The translations under genes and the position numbers were made by a program. A stretch of 64,000 nucleotides of DNA from Ignavibacteria bacterium (GTDB taxonomy: Bacteria > Bacteroidota > Ignavibacteria > Tepidaquicellales > Tepidaquicellaceae), in contig JADJTX010000030.1 in the NCBI GenBank assembly GCA_016710985.1, positions 24,495-88,494 on the forward strand. Direction: 5' to 3'. Of this stretch, positions 45,693 to 54,754 are shown piece by piece. Below the pieces are notes generated by a model. The model was not told the origin of the DNA. It saw nothing but the letters and a program-made list of their open reading frames with translations, and did not search any database. Each line of letters opens with the position of its first letter. Positions within the stretch are counted from its first letter, which is position 1.

Positions 45693-46628
45693 TTATTCCA
45701 AAAAAAGTTTAATGAGTTTATCCAGTGTTAAAGATGTAATTATCAAAAGAGTAAAAATATTAATGCTAATGAACATGTTTTTTAATATCCTGCTCTCGCC
45801 GTTTGATCTGAGAAATTTCAGCGATTGGATGAACAACCATCCGCAAAGAAGGATCAGAAAAACACCGGTCATGAAGTAATTAAATATTCCGAAAAAATTA
45901 AATGATAGTGCGGTCACAATTGTCAAAACTATCCAGCAGAACGTGATATTTATTAACTGTCTTATACTAAAAACGTTAGTAAGAGTAGGGAAGCCGCCTT
46001 TATCATAATCTTTTCCATATACTAAAAGCAGTATCCAGAAATGAGGTATCTGCCAGATAAAAAAGAATGAAGCGACAAGTAATATCTTAGGGTCAGTAAC
46101 AGAGCCGCCCGCTGCAACCCATCCGGCTACCGGTGGTAAAGCCCCGACAAGTGATCCGGGAATTATTGCTAAAGCAAAAACTTTTTTTAACGGAGTGTAA
46201 ACAGCATTGTACCAAAAGAAGGTCAACAGACCAATGCCGAGCGTAAGTACATTTGATTTTAATAGGATCGTTACACTGCCCAAAATTAAAAATGCAATTG
46301 AAATAAGAAGAACAACACCCGGTGTGACTGTTCCGGATGGTATTGGTCTGTTCTTAGTTCTGTCCATTAACAGATCAGTGCTTCTTTCCTGGTAATGATT
46401 CAAAGCAGCAGCTCCGCATGCAAGAAAAAAGATCCCCGCTATGGGATATAGAGAAAATGAGTGCAAATTCTGCAAAGCAAGTACATAACCGAGTGTTGTA
46501 GTAAATGCAACAAGAATGGTTATTCTTATTTTAGTTACTTCGAACAGGATCTTAATGAGGCCGGAAAGACCATATCTTTTCCCTGCTTCTAAAGTAATCT
46601 CTTTTTTATTTGTTGCCGCGCTTTGAAT
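45693..46628 (-). CDS. ctaB: Protohaem IX farnesyltransferase (haem O synthase)
   Basis: Converts haem B to haem O, needed for the A-type oxidase encoded upstream. Both prenyltransferase motifs are present: LNHYQERSTDLLMDRTKNRPI and YGKDYDKGGFP. A TTG at 46475 would give 260 residues but would delete the first membrane helix. The frame stays open further upstream and encodes GLSGLIKILFEVTKIRITILV, a typical CtaB N-terminus. No ATG, GTG or TTG exists between the coxB stop and this segment, so I place the start at the rare ATT at 46628 (311 residues); ATC at 46631 is an alternative. Confidence 0.85.
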   Translation of the reverse strand: MQSAATNKKEITLEAGKRYGLSGLIKILFEVTKIRITILVAFTTTLGYVLALQNLHSFSLYPIAGIFFLACGAAALNHYQERSTDLLMDRTKNRPIPSGTVTPGVVLLISIAFLILGSVTILLKSNVLTLGIGLLTFFWYNAVYTPLKKVFALAIIPGSLVGALPPVAGWVAAGGSVTDPKILLVASFFFIWQIPHFWILLLVYGKDYDKGGFPTLTNVFSIRQLINITFCWIVLTIVTALSFNFFGIFNYFMTGVFLILLCGWLFIQSLKFLRSNGESRILKNMFISINIFTLLIITSLTLDKLIKLFLE

Positions 46629-46640
46629 GATATATAAAAT

Positions 46641-47396
46641 TTATTTTTTTAATGAATCAGGTTTTTTCATATCAGCCGGAACTGATGTTTTCTTTGTCGT
46701 ATCAACTTTTGTATTTGTTTTCACTGAATCTGTTTTCACTCCGGAAGAATTTAACGAATCTGCCTTTGGAGCTAAAGTATCTGCTGTTTTGGTTGTATCC
46801 GGCGGAAAATAATTTTTCCATGTAAGATAGGTTTCCTCATCTACAACTTTTATCGGAGCATACATATAAGAATGATTCAGTCCGCAATATTCTGCGCAAG
46901 CAGCATAGAAGCTTCCAATTTCTGTTGTCCTTATCCAGTAATGATTTGTTCTTCCCGGAACGGCATCCTCCTTGCATCTGAAAGCAGGGAGATAAAAGCT
47001 GTGAAGAACATCAATTGAATGAAGCTCAAACTTTACATCCTTATTGACCGGCAGGTAAAGAGTATCTGATTTTTTCTTGTTATCATATTCAAAAGTCCAC
47101 TTCCACATCTGACCTGTCACCTGAACTACCATTGCATCTTTCGGAACATCTCTCATGTTTTTAAAACCTGACCAACTGACAAAAAACATTATCAAAACGA
47201 GAATGATCGGAATGACAGTCCAGACGATCTCAAGCGTTGTGTTGCCCTCAATGTTGGACGGGACAGGGTTTCTTTTCTTACTGTATCTCCAAACAAAATA
47301 CAGCATCACAACCGTAATGATTAACAATAAAACCGCTGATATACCCATTATTAACCAAAAGGTAAAATCAACTTCGTGTACTATACTTGGTCTCAT
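46641..47396 (-). CDS. coxB: Cytochrome c oxidase subunit II
   Basis: The 251-residue subunit binds CuA, the entry site for electrons from cytochrome c. Two N-terminal membrane helices (about 13-37 and 55-75) precede the cupredoxin domain, whose CuA ligands H132, C167, E169, C171, H175 and M178 are all present in CAEYCGLNHSYM. Unlike caa3 oxidases it has no haem domain; instead there is a K/T/D/S-rich low-complexity tail from about residue 200. Its start overlaps the stop of the subunit IV gene by four bases (ATGA). Confidence 0.95.
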   Translation of the reverse strand: MRPSIVHEVDFTFWLIMGISAVLLLIITVVMLYFVWRYSKKRNPVPSNIEGNTTLEIVWTVIPIILVLIMFFVSWSGFKNMRDVPKDAMVVQVTGQMWKWTFEYDNKKKSDTLYLPVNKDVKFELHSIDVLHSFYLPAFRCKEDAVPGRTNHYWIRTTEIGSFYAACAEYCGLNHSYMYAPIKVVDEETYLTWKNYFPPDTTKTADTLAPKADSLNSSGVKTDSVKTNTKVDTTKKTSVPADMKKPDSLKK

Positions 47397-47752
47397 TTTT
47401 CGTCAAATCTAAAAGTTAAATAAAAAAAAGTTAAAATTAATACTACGACAAAAATCACCATGCATATTCCGAGAAATATCTTAATGATCTTATTGTCAAA
47501 TTTCAGATGCATGAAAAAGTTCACTACAAACATTGATTTCACCAGAGCAATGACCAATGCAACCGTAAGCGCAAGGCTTCCGAGATTTATACCTGCAACT
47601 GCAACTGTAATAGCCGTAAGTGAAAGCAGTCCGATCCAGACAAGTATATTTACACCGTAGCTCGGATGATGTGCGACTGCAATGAAACCGTCGTCTTCAT
47701 GACCGTCATGACCGTCATTTTGCTCGAGTTCAGTATGTTTATTATTTTCCAT
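47393..47752 (-). CDS. coxD: Cytochrome c oxidase subunit IV (CoxD/COX4-like)
   Basis: The 119-residue protein has a charged H/D/E-rich N-terminus and three membrane helices. It matches the prokaryotic subunit IV pattern, notably LVKSMFVVNFFMHLKFDNK. This small subunit stabilises the oxidase. It overlaps coxB by four bases. Confidence 0.85.
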   Translation of the reverse strand: MENNKHTELEQNDGHDGHEDDGFIAVAHHPSYGVNILVWIGLLSLTAITVAVAGINLGSLALTVALVIALVKSMFVVNFFMHLKFDNKIIKIFLGICMVIFVVVLILTFFYLTFRFDEK

Positions 47753-47793
47753 AAAATTATTATTTGAAATTTCAATTTATATGATTAAAAAAT

Positions 47794-48432
47794 CTAATGT
47801 ATCAGATACAACAGCGGAAAAAGAAAAATCCAGATTATATCTACAATGTGCCAGTACAATCCTGCGTTCTCAAGCTTTTGAAAATTTGTCCCTGTAATCT
47901 TATCCTTCTTGATCATATGCATGACTATTCCTATGAAAGCCAGACCGATAACAATATGAAGTCCGTGAAGTCCTGTCATTACATAGTATAAGCCAAAGTA
48001 CATTACTTCACCTTCTGACATTTCCTGTAAAGCCGGACCCTTAGGATATATACCGTGATGAAACTTTGCTCCCCACTCAAAATATTTATTTACTAAAAAC
48101 AACAGTCCGAAGATCACAGTGATCCACAGAAAAAACAAACATCGTTTCTTGTCGTTTTTTTGCAGCGCGACAATTCCCAATACAACAGTCAGACTGCTTG
48201 TAAGAAGTATTACGGTGTTGACAGCTCCCATTACCAGATCTAACTCAGTTGCTGCCGCTGCAAAGCCCTCCGGATATAAATATCTGTAGCCGGCGTAAAG
48301 TATGAAAAGTCCGCCGAACAAAAGTATTTCCGTTAAGAGAAACAGCCAAAGTCCCATCTTTGATCCGAAGTCGTCCCTGTGAACGTGCACTTCGTGAATT
48401 TCTTCCTCAATACTATCTGTATGCTGGCTCAT
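47794..48432 (-). CDS. coxC: Cytochrome c oxidase subunit III
   Basis: The 212-residue subunit has about five membrane helices and the subunit III motifs FGSKMGLWLFLLTEILLFGG near the start and GLHGLHIVIGLAFIG and HIVDIIWIFLFPLLYL at the end. Subunit III protects the catalytic centre during turnover. Its start overlaps the coxA stop by one base (TAATG), and subunit IV is 41 bases downstream. Confidence 0.94.
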   Translation of the reverse strand: MSQHTDSIEEEIHEVHVHRDDFGSKMGLWLFLLTEILLFGGLFILYAGYRYLYPEGFAAAATELDLVMGAVNTVILLTSSLTVVLGIVALQKNDKKRCLFFLWITVIFGLLFLVNKYFEWGAKFHHGIYPKGPALQEMSEGEVMYFGLYYVMTGLHGLHIVIGLAFIGIVMHMIKKDKITGTNFQKLENAGLYWHIVDIIWIFLFPLLYLIH

Positions 48433-50084
48433 TATTTTTTATTTTCCTCCTGTCCGTGAATGTGATGATGATCGTAAGGTCCGGCTGTGACAACCGGTAT
48501 TTCGTCAAAATTTTCCAATGGCGGAGGAGATGCAACTGTCCATTCTAATGTCGTTCCTCCCCATGGGTTATCCGTTGCTCTCTTCCCGCTTCTGAGTCCG
48601 CTTATTAAATTTGCAAGCATTACTAAAATTCCTGATACAAGTATCCATGAGCCGATTGTCGAAATCACCTGATAAGTCTGAAACTCGGGCAGATAATCAT
48701 AGTACCTTCTCGGCATTCCCATGTAACCCATTATGAACATCGGGAAATAAAGAGTATTGAATCCAATCGCGATCCAGTATGCGGTTACCTTCGCCACTCT
48801 TTCATTATACATTTTTCCCAAACATCTTCGGAAACCAGTAATGAAGCGATGCAAAGAAAATTATACCCATACCCCGAACATTACATAGTGAAAGTGAGCT
48901 ACAACAAAATAAGTATCAGTTAAATGCAGATCCGTATTCAAAGCTCCGAGAACTAATCCTGTCAATCCGCCGATTGAAAATATGAATATAAAAAGCAAAG
49001 TGAAAAGCATCGGAGCAGTGACCTCTATCGAGCCTTTATAAAGCGTTGCAACCCAGTTGAAAATTTTTATCCCCGAAGGTAATGCAACTATAAATGTAAG
49101 CAATGAAAATATTACTCTTGAAGTATCACTGATACCGCTTGAAAACATGTGATGTCCCCAGACTAAATATCCAACCAATGCAATACCCAGACTTGAGATT
49201 GCGATTGGAACATATCCGAATATCGGTTTCTTTGCAAAAGTCGGGATGATCTCTGATACAACACCCATCGCCGGAAGTATCATGATATAAACCGCCGGGT
49301 GCGAATATATCCAGAACATATGCTGATAGAGTAACGGATCACCTCCCAGCGTCGGATCAAATACTCCTATCCCGAAAGCTCTTTCTAAAATTATTAATAC
49401 TAAAGTAATTCCGATAACCGGTGTAGCTAATACCTGAATCCATGAAGTTGCATAAAGCGCCCACACAAACAGCGGCATTCTGAACCATGTCATTCCCGGA
49501 CATCTCATTCTGTGAATTGTCGTTATGAAATTCAATCCTGTAAGTATGGTTGCAAATCCTAATACAAACGCTGCAAAGACAGAGAGCGAAACACCAGTTG
49601 TTGTTCTTATGCTGTAAGGCACATAGAAAGTCCAGCCGGTATCCATTATTCCGCCTGCATTGAACAGGGAAAATATTGCAAGAGCTCCGCCGATTATATA
49701 CAGGTACCATGATAATAAATTCAGTCTTGGAAACTGAACATCCCTCGCGCCGATCTGCAGGGGCAGCATGAAGTTTCCGAATATGGCCGGTACACTTGGA
49801 ATTATAAATAAAAATACCATTATAACCCCGTGCAGTGTAAATAGAGAGTTATAAGTCTGAGGTTTCATGAAAGTCTCACCCGGGGTAAGCATTTCAAGAC
49901 GCATAAAAACGCCAATCGTCATTGCAACTAAGAAGAAGAATACAATCGAACATAAATACAGAATACCTATTCTTTTATGATCTACCGTTAGCAGCCATGA
50001 AAGAATTCCCTTATGCCTTCCTCTTACATTATAAAAATCAACTTCTTTTGTTCCGCCGGGAACAGCTATCGTTCCATTTGCCAT
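48432..50084 (-). CDS. coxA: Cytochrome c oxidase subunit I, A2 type, interrupted here
   Basis: The catalytic subunit reduces oxygen and pumps protons. Haem and copper ligands are H85, H262, H311, H312, H397 and H399. The crosslink tyrosine lies in YSHPAVY (260-266); the YSHP form is the A2 type, where the glutamate of GHPEV is missing. Two opposite single-base errors, a G4 run at 48872-48875 (one short) and a T5 run at 48812-48816 (one long), shift about 56 bases out of frame and create a false stop. Correcting both gives a 550-residue protein with GMGIIFFASLHYWFPKMFG across the gap. The C-terminal end is H-rich. Confidence 0.93.
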
Positions 50085-50086
50085 AA

Positions 50087-50878
50087 TTAAGTTACCTTGT
50101 TAATTTTATTTTTCTTTTTTTTAATATTTAAAATTACTACAAACACTCCCAATAAAATTAGTATGCTTCCGCCCGCTACTCTTGTTATGTTCAAAGTATA
50201 CTTTCTTCCTTCGGGATCAAAGCTGAAACACATTTTCATCAGCTTGGTTATTGAAGGAACAACCTTACCTTCTGATGCTTCCGTAACAGCCATTTTAAAA
50301 TCAAATGGCAGGTAATCAGTCCCGTATAAATATCTTGCGATCTTTCCGTCAGGAGAGACCATCATTATTGAAGCTCCGTGCATGAAGTCAACCCCCTGTC
50401 TCTGGAATTTAAAACCAAGCGCATCAGCGATCTTTCTGATGTTCAAACTGTCACCTGTGAGAAATCTCCATGAATCAGGCGGGATCTTCTTTTCAAGATT
50501 GTCTAAGTAGCTTTGCTTTTTTCCTGCTGCTAAATTAAAATCTTCAGACTGGTCAAAGCTGATGGTGATCATATTATAATCTTTACCTGCCTCAAGATCC
50601 GATTTATCGACTACAGTTAAAACTCCGTTCAGTAAAGGACTGCATATACCCGGACATCTGAAATAAACCAATGAAAATACTGTCGGCTTTGTGATGAGAC
50701 TTTTTACATTTACAGGCTTACCGTTTTCATCATTTAAAATAATGTCATCCGGAATTGTCTCGCCTAATCTTTCATAAATGCCGACTTCAGGTTTTGGTGC
50801 ATTGTCTTCATCCTGTGAAAAAGTAACATTCACCGTGAAGACAAATATTGATAATAAAAAATATTTTAAACTGTTCAT
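50087..50878 (-). CDS. SCO1/SenC-family copper chaperone
   Basis: The 263-residue protein has a signal peptide (ending TFSQ), a thioredoxin-like SCO domain with the copper-binding CPGIC motif and a conserved histidine in DFMHGASIMM, and a C-terminal membrane helix (about 232-255) with a K-rich end. SCO proteins deliver copper to or reduce the CuA site of subunit II. It starts between the cytochrome c gene (4 bases upstream) and coxA (2 bases downstream), strongly suggesting assembly of this oxidase. Confidence 0.93.
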   Translation of the reverse strand: MNSLKYFLLSIFVFTVNVTFSQDEDNAPKPEVGIYERLGETIPDDIILNDENGKPVNVKSLITKPTVFSLVYFRCPGICSPLLNGVLTVVDKSDLEAGKDYNMITISFDQSEDFNLAAGKKQSYLDNLEKKIPPDSWRFLTGDSLNIRKIADALGFKFQRQGVDFMHGASIMMVSPDGKIARYLYGTDYLPFDFKMAVTEASEGKVVPSITKLMKMCFSFDPEGRKYTLNITRVAGGSILILLGVFVVILNIKKKKNKINKVT

Positions 50879-50882
50879 AACA

Positions 50883-51794
50883 TTATCCCTTATTCTTTAC
50901 ATATAAATTTTTTAAATACATATAAACTTTACCTGATTCATCAGCACTCAACTGGTAAACAGTTGCTTTAAATCCTTTGTCCACCGGATCGGTTTCTAAA
51001 AACTTCACAAACTCTTCAGGGCTTTCATTCCACTTTAGGTTTGAAGCTAATGAATGAAGAGCTTTATTTTCATTTAAAATTATTGATCTGAGTATTGAAG
51101 CAGAAGAGTCCATTCTGCTGTTTCTTATCTGATATGCGATCTCATTCAGATTATGAGACAGCGTGTCACTGTTCAAAACCTGAAGCTCCATTGCAAGATC
51201 AAGCGGGATCTGATTCGCAGCTTTGACTCCTGTTGCGAGACTGTATCTTACATCCAATGCCTTCAGACTGTCCGGATTGTCCTTAGGATAAGTCGGATTA
51301 AAAGTATGAACATAATGTATGATCGCAAACCTGTCTTCCGGAGAAATGTTGCTGAAGCTTGCCATACCGGTATTCGGTATTCCTTCTTGCAATGTCACAT
51401 ACATATTCGCGATGGTCGGTCCGTTTTTCCATATCTGCGGATTTACAAAATTTCTCGGCGGCGGATTCAATGCAGCTCCGGCAGCTCCGTTTCCTAAACC
51501 TGCTTCTCCGTGACAGCTTGCGCAGTTAGTATTGTACAGATCCTTTCCCTTAGCAATGAGATCGGGCGAAGGGACACTGTATAACATTACGTCCACCGGA
51601 GGAGTCATATTACCCCGCTTTACCGGCTGAGTAACTCTCATATTGGTATCGGCTGCTAACAATCCCGGTGCAGAGTATAATTTATTATAATCAAGAGTCT
51701 TTACATATTTGACACCAAGAAAAACTACATAAACCAAAAACAATATATACAGAATACCATAGAACTTTTCAAGGTCTCTGAAATAGTCATACAC
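50883..51794 (-). CDS. Membrane-anchored monohaem cytochrome c
   Basis: The 303-residue protein has an N-terminal membrane helix (about 12-30), a cytochrome c domain with the CASCH haem motif near residue 92 and axial-methionine region NTGMASF, and a C-terminal helical region of about 130 residues of unknown function. It lies between ActF and SCO and is a good candidate for carrying electrons from the alternative complex III to the oxidase. It starts at GTG; the nearby ATG is out of frame. ActE-like domain resemblance is partial. Confidence 0.82.
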   Translation of the reverse strand: MYDYFRDLEKFYGILYILFLVYVVFLGVKYVKTLDYNKLYSAPGLLAADTNMRVTQPVKRGNMTPPVDVMLYSVPSPDLIAKGKDLYNTNCASCHGEAGLGNGAAGAALNPPPRNFVNPQIWKNGPTIANMYVTLQEGIPNTGMASFSNISPEDRFAIIHYVHTFNPTYPKDNPDSLKALDVRYSLATGVKAANQIPLDLAMELQVLNSDTLSHNLNEIAYQIRNSRMDSSASILRSIILNENKALHSLASNLKWNESPEEFVKFLETDPVDKGFKATVYQLSADESGKVYMYLKNLYVKNKG

Positions 51795-51860
51795 ATTAAA
51801 CTTCTTCTTTTTTTGATGTATCTGTTCTGAATTCCATATTATAGAAAATTTTTAATATTA

Positions 51861-51899
51861 CTTTTAACTTTTAACTTTTAACTTTTAACTTTTAACTTA
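51861..51899. repeat. CTTTTAA heptamers at the ActF stop
   Basis: Five exact copies of CTTTTAA run into the minus-strand ActF stop codon (51897-51899). This is the most regular array in the respiratory block. Confidence 0.95.
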
Positions 51900-53072
51900 A
51901 TTTAAATGAAAATTCAATCCCTGTTCAAGCTTCGGATCACCGACAGGAATTAAGTTAGTCCTGTCAGCCCTGTATTTGAATACGGTAATTATCAAACCCG
52001 CTGCAAACATAAGAGCTCCGAGCTCGCTCCATCCGAATGCAAATCCTTCCGTAAAATAAGTAGGCATTATTATCCAGTATAGATCATAAGCATGCGCAAC
52101 TAATATCCAGATCGACATCACTGACAACAGCTTTGGATTTACTTTGGAGCTTCTCGGTAATAAGATCAAAAACGGCAGTACGAAATGAATAAATACCAGT
52201 CCAATGGAAAAATACGACCAGCTTCCTTTCATTCTCATCATTACCCAGAACGTTTCTTCCGGAATATCCGCATACCATATCAGCATATATTGTGAGAAAG
52301 CAATGTATGCCCAGAAGATATTAAACCCGAACATCAGTGTACCGAAACTGTAATAATTATTGTTACCTAATTTTTTGTCGAGATATCCGTTCTCATTCAG
52401 CTTTACAGAGCAGAATGTGGCTGCTGCAAATGCCGATAACAGTGTTCCGGCAAAGTAATAAACACCGAACATTGTAGAATACCAGTGATACTCAAGACTC
52501 ATCATCCAGTCCATGGAAGCGAATGCAATTGTGACTACAAATAAAATTGCGAATGCTGCTGAAAATTTTATGCTCTGTTTTGTCAAAGCGGGATCTCTTG
52601 TGATGTCCTGCTTCTGTGAATTTCTGATGAATAAATAAAAGAATCCAACCCAGATTAAAAGATAAATTGCAATCCGGATTGTAAAGAATGATATGTTTAA
52701 GTACGGCTCTTTGGCTTGCAGTATCGGATCTGTTGCTAATGCCTCAGGGTGAGTCCAGTGATACAGATCATGCATACCGAATAAAAGCAATGGAATCGTT
52801 AAAACTACAAGCAAAGGAATTATTGATGCTAAGAATTCCGAAACTCTTCTGAAAGGCGTGCTCCATGTTGCACCGACAAGATATTCCAAAGCTACCAATG
52901 CAAGCGAACCTACTCCGATACTTACTAAAAACATGTACATCCATAAGTAATCGAAGAATGCCCTGTGACTGTTGACGGCAAAGGAAGCGATCATTGACAG
53001 CAATCCTATGCCCAGCAGTGCGAATCCTATTTTTCCTAATTTAGCAGGTAACGGTTTTTTCTGATAATCCAT
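51897..53072 (-). CDS. actF: Alternative complex III subunit ActF
   Basis: The 391-residue protein has about ten membrane helices and motifs shared with ActF: FFDYLWMYMFLVSIGVGSLAL near the N-terminus, HDLYHWTHPEAL, ASMDWMMSLEYHWYSTMFG and VHFVLPFLILL. ActF is an NrfD-like membrane subunit thought to help with proton translocation and quinol handling. It follows the 50-residue small gene on the minus strand. The C-terminal stop lies inside a heptamer array. Confidence 0.9.
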   Translation of the reverse strand: MDYQKKPLPAKLGKIGFALLGIGLLSMIASFAVNSHRAFFDYLWMYMFLVSIGVGSLALVALEYLVGATWSTPFRRVSEFLASIIPLLVVLTIPLLLFGMHDLYHWTHPEALATDPILQAKEPYLNISFFTIRIAIYLLIWVGFFYLFIRNSQKQDITRDPALTKQSIKFSAAFAILFVVTIAFASMDWMMSLEYHWYSTMFGVYYFAGTLLSAFAAATFCSVKLNENGYLDKKLGNNNYYSFGTLMFGFNIFWAYIAFSQYMLIWYADIPEETFWVMMRMKGSWSYFSIGLVFIHFVLPFLILLPRSSKVNPKLLSVMSIWILVAHAYDLYWIIMPTYFTEGFAFGWSELGALMFAAGLIITVFKYRADRTNLIPVGDPKLEQGLNFHLN

Positions 53073-53146
53073 TTATATAAATTTCAAATTGTAAATTATA
53101 AATTTTAAATTATTTTATATCATCTTCCCTGATTACACCACTTGAA

Positions 53147-53186
53147 ATTCTTTGTGTCCTTTGTGCTCTCAGTTTCTTTGTGGTAA
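53147..53186. repeat. CTTTGTG-type short repeat
   Basis: Repeats of CTTTGTGT, CCTTTGTG and TTCTTTGTGG lie just after the small gene on the minus strand. They match one arm of the hairpin at 63632-63707. Confidence 0.65.
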
Positions 53187-53190
53187 AAAT

Positions 53191-53343
53191 TTACTGCTCT
53201 TCTTTTGTATCGGCTCTCCTGATCTGCAACCATAAGTAATCAAGCTTCTCTTTCGGCGTCATCTTTGACAATGGCTTTTCAATATGTCCGTCAAACATCG
53301 GATCAATCTCAACTCCGTTTACCGGATTTATTTTTTTGTTCAT
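53191..53343 (-). CDS. Small 50-residue protein in the ACIII operon
   Basis: A short ATG-started frame encodes 50 residues, with FDGHIEKPLSKMTPKEKLDYL at its centre (positions 18-37) and a charged C-terminus (RRADTKEEQ). It is soluble and predicted helical, and lies between ActDE and ActF. Coding is supported by its clear start and stop, a non-repetitive composition and its position in the operon. I recall that short proteins with an FDGH...MTPKEKLDYLW pattern accompany other membrane redox operons, but I cannot check this. It might be an assembly or anchoring factor. Confidence 0.6.
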   Translation of the reverse strand: MNKKINPVNGVEIDPMFDGHIEKPLSKMTPKEKLDYLWLQIRRADTKEEQ

Positions 53344-53398
53344 AGATCTATTCAAACTCCTTAATGTCAATTCAGTATCTTGCTCAACTACTCAACGA

Positions 53399-53434
53399 AC
53401 TCTATACACTCCATACACTCAACACACTCCACAC
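53399..53434. repeat. Nonamers just after the ActDE stop
   Basis: Four nonamers, ACTCTATAC, ACTCCATAC, ACTCAACAC and ACTCCACAC, run to within two bases of the stop codon at 53436-53438. The unit is the complement of the comM array unit. Confidence 0.9.
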
Positions 53435-53435
53435 A

Positions 53436-54638
53436 CTATTTCGGCAATTCTTCTTCCTTTGCATTCTTCGATTTCTGCAATGCCCTGATATAATGAATGA
53501 TCGCCCATCTGTCATCCCTCGAGACCTGTTCAGCATAGCTCGGCATTACATTCTGTCCGTTAGTGATAACGTGATAGATATTCCCGTCTGTCCAGCTGGT
53601 AACTTTCACTGAATGAAGCGTCGGGGGTTTAGGGAACAGACCTTTCATTCTTCCGTCGCCTTCACCGAAATATCCGTGACACGGACTGCAGTAAATATTA
53701 AATCTGTCCTGTCCTCTTTCCAAAACACTCTTGCTTACAGCAAGCGGATTCGCTAATAATTTCACGGACGAGTCCGGCATTCCTTTATAGTCATAAGGAA
53801 GAAATCCTTTCGCAACCGTTCCGTTTACAGGTGGACACATCCCGGATTTATTCGGAAAGAAATCGCTTTTGCTCTGTGAATTTATTCTCGCCTGCATCCA
53901 CATCCAGTCAAACGGCTGTATGTCATACAATACATAATTGATTGTGAAATAACTCACGACTGCTGTAATTACTGCCGTCCCTATGATCGCGCCAATAAAT
54001 TTTTTCTCAAATATCGGAGTCTTCGTTGTGAGATTTGATTCTCTGTAAAATATTTCCTGAACATCATAAGCCCCTGTAGATAAATATAAGTTTTTCACCG
54101 TATCTTCCGTAAATTTATCATCATTTGTTCTTATGACTATCCCATACTTATCCGAAGAAACATTATTCATAAACTCCGTGTCATTCAGCGGACTATTGAG
54201 CTTTGGCATCTTGCTGAATAAAATAAGCAATCCTAAAACTGTTGCTATACCTGTCAGCAGAACTGTCAATTCAAATGTAATAGGAATCGAAGAAGGTAAA
54301 GCAAAAAAAGGCTTACCACCTATTATATTCGGATAATCAATTCCCATCATCCAGCCGATCATAAGCAGAGCTGAACATGTTCCGATAAGTCCGAATGTGA
54401 ATGAAAGAAAACCGATCTTTGGCTTACCCAGACCCATCGCGTCATCCATACCGTGAAGAGGATACGGAGTATAAACATCAAACTTTTCGTAACCTTTTCC
54501 GGCGACTACTGCGGCTGCTTCGATGATCTCATTCGGAGTATTATAAAGCGCTGCAAGTCCGTAGAGTTTTTTGCTCCTCGGCTCTGTGTCGTCTTTTGTA
54601 TCAAACTCTTTAACTTTATCTAATAATTTTTTTATCAT
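53436..54638 (-). CDS. actDE: ActD-ActE fusion: DUF3341 membrane domain plus cytochrome c
   Basis: Residues 1 to about 185 are a DUF3341 domain (ActD): KKLYGLAALYNTPNEIIEAA, FDVYTPYPLHGMDDAMG, and two membrane helices. Residues about 210-400 form an ActE-type cytochrome c: a membrane helix, a CPPVNGTVAKGFLPYDYKG region, and the haem motif CSPCH at 317-321 with likely axial M365. ActD and ActE are usually separate genes, so the fusion is noteworthy. In alternative complex III, ActE takes electrons from the pentahaem ActA; ActD has a structural role. Confidence 0.9.
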   Translation of the reverse strand: MIKKLLDKVKEFDTKDDTEPRSKKLYGLAALYNTPNEIIEAAAVVAGKGYEKFDVYTPYPLHGMDDAMGLGKPKIGFLSFTFGLIGTCSALLMIGWMMGIDYPNIIGGKPFFALPSSIPITFELTVLLTGIATVLGLLILFSKMPKLNSPLNDTEFMNNVSSDKYGIVIRTNDDKFTEDTVKNLYLSTGAYDVQEIFYRESNLTTKTPIFEKKFIGAIIGTAVITAVVSYFTINYVLYDIQPFDWMWMQARINSQSKSDFFPNKSGMCPPVNGTVAKGFLPYDYKGMPDSSVKLLANPLAVSKSVLERGQDRFNIYCSPCHGYFGEGDGRMKGLFPKPPTLHSVKVTSWTDGNIYHVITNGQNVMPSYAEQVSRDDRWAIIHYIRALQKSKNAKEEELPK

Positions 54639-54726
54639 CTTTGAAACGCTGATTTAATGATTACTCTGATTTCTTTGACTACTTTAATTACTTGAATCAC
54701 CTATTTCCTGATTGTATCTTTTCTAA

Positions 54727-54754
54727 AATTATTAATTATTAATTATTAATTAAT
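54727..54754. repeat. AATTATT heptamers at the ActC stop
   Basis: Three AATTATT units and an AATTAAT unit overlap the ActC stop codon (54750-54752). Confidence 0.85.
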
